Positions 42,901-64,000 of a stretch of 64,000 nt of DNA are shown piece by piece. How positions within the stretch are numbered: position 1 is the stretch's first letter; every line of letters starts with the position of its first letter. The position numbers and the translations under genes are program-made. Source of the DNA: Actinomadura pelletieri DSM 43383 (GTDB lineage Bacteria > Actinomycetota > Actinomycetes > Streptosporangiales > Streptosporangiaceae); the NCBI RefSeq assembly GCF_003634705.1, contig NZ_RBWU01000008.1, positions 124,001-188,000 of the forward strand. Direction: 5' to 3'. The notes below the pieces were generated by a model that was given only the letters and a program-made list of their open reading frames with translations, made no database searches and was not told the DNA's origin.

Positions 42901-44502
42901 GATCGCGGCGCGGTGCTCGAACTGCGTGCGGGTGGAGATCAACGCATGGGCGATGTCCGCGGGGTCGGCGTCCGGGTCGTCCTGGACGTGCGTGAGGAGC
43001 CGGGCGGCCTGGTCGCGCAACGCGGCCGGGCTCTTGGCGGAGAGCAGCCACGGCAACGCCGTGGGGACGGCCGGCGCGCCGCCGTCGGCCGTCTCGCCGC
43101 CCTCGGCGGGTGGTTCGGGTGCCTGTTCGAGGACGATGTGCGCGTTGGTCCCGCTGATCCCGAACGAGGACACCCCGGCCCGGCGGGGCCGTTCGACCTC
43201 CGGCCAGGGCACGGCCTCGGTGAGGAGTTCGACGGCGCCGGAGTCCCAGTCGACGTGCGGGGACGGCTGGTCGATGTGCAGGGTGCGGGGCAGCAGACCG
43301 TGGTTGATGGCCTCGACCATCTTGATGACGCCCGCGATCCCGGCGGCGGCCTGGGTGTGGCCGATGTTGGATTTGATGGAGCCGAGCCGGAGCGGCCGGT
43401 CTACGGGGCGGTCCTGCCCGTAGGCGGCCAGCACGGCCTGGGCCTCGATGGGGTCGCCGAGCGTGGTGCCGGTGCCGTGCGCCTCCACCGCGTCGACGTC
43501 CCGTGGCGCGAGCCGCGCGTCCGCCAGTGCCGCGCGGATCAGCCGTTCCTGGGACGGGCCGTTGGGGGCGGTCAGCCCGTTGCTGGCACCGTCCTGGTTG
43601 ACCGCCGACCCGCGCACGACCGCGAGGATCGGATCGCCGTCCCGTTGCGCGTCCGACAGCCGCTTCAGCAGGACGAGCCCGGCGCCCTCGGCCCAGCCGG
43701 TGCCGTCCGCCGCCGCGGCGAACGACTTGCAGCGCCCGTCGGCCGCCAGACCGCGCTGCCGGCTGAACTCGACGAACACGCCGGGGGTCGCCATGACCGT
43801 CACGCCGCCCGCCAGCGCCAGATCGCTCTCACCCCGCCGGAGTGACTGGGCGGCCAGGTGGATCGCCACCAGGGACGAGGAGCACGCGGTGTCCACCGTC
43901 ACCGCCGGCCCCTCGAACCCGAACGTGTACGCCACCCGGCCCGACGCGACGCTGCTCGCGCTGCCGTTGCCGAGATAGCCTTCGAAACCGTCCGGCGGGT
44001 GCGGATACAGGCGCGCCGCGTAGTCGTCGTACATCACCCCGGCGAACACGCCGGTGCGACTGCCCCGCAGGTCGGCGGGGACGATCCCGGCCCGTTCGAT
44101 CGCCTCCCAGGCGGTCTCCAGCAGCAGCCGCTGCTGCGGGTCGATCGCGAGGGCCTCACGCGGGCTGATGCCGAAGAACGCCGGGTCGAACCGGTCGGCG
44201 TCGTAGAGGAATCCGCCCTCGCGCGTGTAGCAGGTGCCCGGCCGTTCCGGGGCGGGGTCGTACAGCTCTCCGACGTCCCAGCCGCGGTCGAGCGGGAACT
44301 CCGAGATCGCGTCGACACCGCCGGCGGTGAGCCGCCACAGGTCCTCCGGCGACGCGACGTTCCCGGGGTAACGGCAGCTCATCCCGATGATCGCGATCGG
44401 TTCGCGGCGGCCGGACTCGGCCTCGGCGAGCCGTTGCCGCGTCTCGTGCAGGTCCGCGGTCACCCATTTCAGGTACTCGACGAGCTTGTCCTGATCGGTC
44501 AT
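39979..44502 (-). CDS. Type I PKS, terminal module KS-AT(malonyl)-KR0-ACP
   Basis: 1507 aa. A docking helix (1-30) is followed by KS (about 35-460; Cys in [10 protein letters not shown], His in [12 protein letters not shown] and KSNIGHTQ). AT (about 570-880) has GHSVGE and HAFHS, the marks of malonyl-CoA specificity. The KR (about 960-1400) is dead: the NADPH loop is GADTVAG instead of GGTGTLG, and the catalytic Tyr/Asn segment ANYAAAN reads AADAAGH. The ACP (about 1425-1495) has its Ser in DHGLSS. No thioesterase follows. The module therefore leaves a beta-ketoacyl-ACP, the substrate needed for tetronate formation by the KAS III-like enzyme encoded downstream. It starts 30 bp after the preceding PKS gene with GAGGGTGAGG as SD. 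Confidence 0.93.
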   Translation of the reverse strand: MTDQDKLVEYLKWVTADLHETRQRLAEAESGRREPIAIIGMSCRYPGNVASPEDLWRLTAGGVDAISEFPLDRGWDVGELYDPAPERPGTCYTREGGFLYDADRFDPAFFGISPREALAIDPQQRLLLETAWEAIERAGIVPADLRGSRTGVFAGVMYDDYAARLYPHPPDGFEGYLGNGSASSVASGRVAYTFGFEGPAVTVDTACSSSLVAIHLAAQSLRRGESDLALAGGVTVMATPGVFVEFSRQRGLAADGRCKSFAAAADGTGWAEGAGLVLLKRLSDAQRDGDPILAVVRGSAVNQDGASNGLTAPNGPSQERLIRAALADARLAPRDVDAVEAHGTGTTLGDPIEAQAVLAAYGQDRPVDRPLRLGSIKSNIGHTQAAAGIAGVIKMVEAINHGLLPRTLHIDQPSPHVDWDSGAVELLTEAVPWPEVERPRRAGVSSFGISGTNAHIVLEQAPEPPAEGGETADGGAPAVPTALPWLLSAKSPAALRDQAARLLTHVQDDPDADPADIAHALISTRTQFEHRAAIVADDRAGLLEGLDALGRGRTGSAVIQNQVTARGGGPAFLFTGQGSQRPGMGRELYDAFPVFARALDDVCAHFEQPLRDIMFAPDDDRLHETRHAQPALFALETALFRLLESWEVRPGHLAGHSVGEITAAHVGGVLSLADACALVAARGRLMQEITEHGAMVSVRAPEDEVRESLAGHEDRVSVAAVNSPSSTVISGDHDLVLRLADEWKKRGHRTRRLQVSHAFHSPHTDVILDRFRAVAERLDYSPAAIPIVSNLTGKIATDEQLRSPDYWTDHIRGTVRFADAIATLRSEGVTTYLELGPDAVLTAMAQDRPDDDGESPGAVSVSVLRARRPEVRTALTALATVHTAGCPVGWRTWFGAARTRRVPLPTYAFQRRRYWIDVPGTEGADGRPAAESPFWDAVEAADLDAVARDLRITGEQRTALAALLPALSARRRRARWGHRIAWLPAAHPRVGTPAGRWLLVTPRRNAGDPLVKTVAEAFGEHGAEIAVGPEDTGPDELADRLRNAVTGTGVEGVLSLLALDEDRIEPTRRLAEALDRAAIRAPIWAATRGAVSTGPSDPPVDPGQAEIWGLVQSLAAERPPRWGGLVDLPSDPDQRAGDLLRAVLAGEPDEDQIAVRSSGVFARRLVGAPLDAADGAAWRPSGTVLVTGADTVAGAEAARWLAEHGAPHLLLTGKNEPDEPTDELAGLGAQVTWTACDLTDRDALARLPESIPATRPLTAVVHVAVDDADPAAATNLDELTSELDLSAFVILCSAAGVLGAPGRAADAAGHAFLDALAHRRRARGLPALTVAWGPSDENAQADTTWGLRPIPPRYAMTVLERATDPATASVVVADIAWEFLVPELAAEGRGALFREVPEARRLLSRTEEPADDSWLERLREAPDEERASLLLDLVRAHAADVLGLDSPEELDTGASLLDHGLSSFAALELSARLRPVGVRLSPAAVFDDPTPAGIARHIHTLVTRSTS

Positions 44503-44532
44503 TCCAGCCTCACCCTCGATCGAAACGGCGTG

Positions 44533-61625
<17,093 letters not shown>

Positions 61626-61656
61626 CTGTTCCCCGCTTTGCGTCGTGTCGGTCGCA

Positions 61657-64000
<2,344 letters not shown>

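Noticed and set aside
39979-44502. A C-terminal thioesterase or reductase release domain
   Set aside because: The protein ends about 10 residues after the ACP; release is by the tetronate cassette.

Overview
The window is about 64 kb of very GC-rich DNA with short SD-led genes, many GTG/TTG starts and ATGA/GTGA stop-start overlaps. This is typical of an actinomycete. An Actinomadura-like genus is a plausible guess from the gene content, but the sequence alone does not prove it. No rRNA, tRNA, CRISPR array or complete insertion sequence was recognised.

Left part (1-17.5 kb). After the tail of a beta-propeller-like gene comes a compact operon (416-5453). It holds a 63-residue peptide ending in CNPPWSAWDS, a 2OG-Fe(II)-like oxygenase, a GrrM/OscB-like radical SAM/SPASM maturase, an asparagine-synthetase-like ligase and a helical-repeat protein. 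The four enzyme/accessory genes overlap by 4 bases or less, and a perfect 11-bp stem-loop separates the peptide gene from them. It reads as a RiPP pathway and is the best candidate here for something undescribed. A Ser/Thr kinase with a lipoprotein partner follows. Next are a PopR-like regulator and a ClpP pair in which one subunit has lost its catalytic serine, then an iron-regulated siderophore importer (two permeases, ATPase, binding protein) with two iron boxes and two highly asymmetric ABC half-transporters.

Middle (17.5-26.8 kb). This part holds a tandem pair of secreted AMIN-like proteins, a secreted DMFase-large-subunit-like protein with an MFS transporter and a TolB-like protein, a double-VOC protein, a 5'-truncated alpha/beta-hydrolase remnant and a Kef-type antiporter.

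Right part (26.9-64 kb, continuing past the window). This is a modular type I polyketide cluster of the tetronate/spirotetronate class. On the plus strand are an NDP-hexose 2,3-dehydratase, a DUF5988-like small protein, a type II thioesterase and a SARP activator. On the minus strand are an MMPL exporter, the complete tetronate cassette (KAS III, FkbH-like, ACP, E2-type acyltransferase, alpha/beta-hydrolase), an FAD-dependent PHBH-fold enzyme and four PKS genes. The order of transcription is a partial module (..DH-KR-ACP), then KS-AT(malonyl)-DH*-KR-ACP, then KS-AT(mmal)-DH-ER-KR-ACP plus KS-AT(mmal)-DH-KR-ACP, then KS-AT(malonyl)-KR0-ACP. No thioesterase ends the line.

Reading the modules back from the tetronate gives a C3 ketone, a 4-methyl C4=C5 alkene, a 6-methyl, a saturated C7, a C8 without methyl, probably a C9 hydroxyl (the DH there has Asp replaced by Glu), and a C10=C11 alkene. 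A C4=C5 dienophile with a diene starting at C10 is the arrangement needed for the decalin of spirotetronates, and C9-OH is the usual sugar site. The FAD enzyme is a candidate PyrE3-type [4+2] cyclase. The product prediction is inference; the domain calls come from visible motifs.
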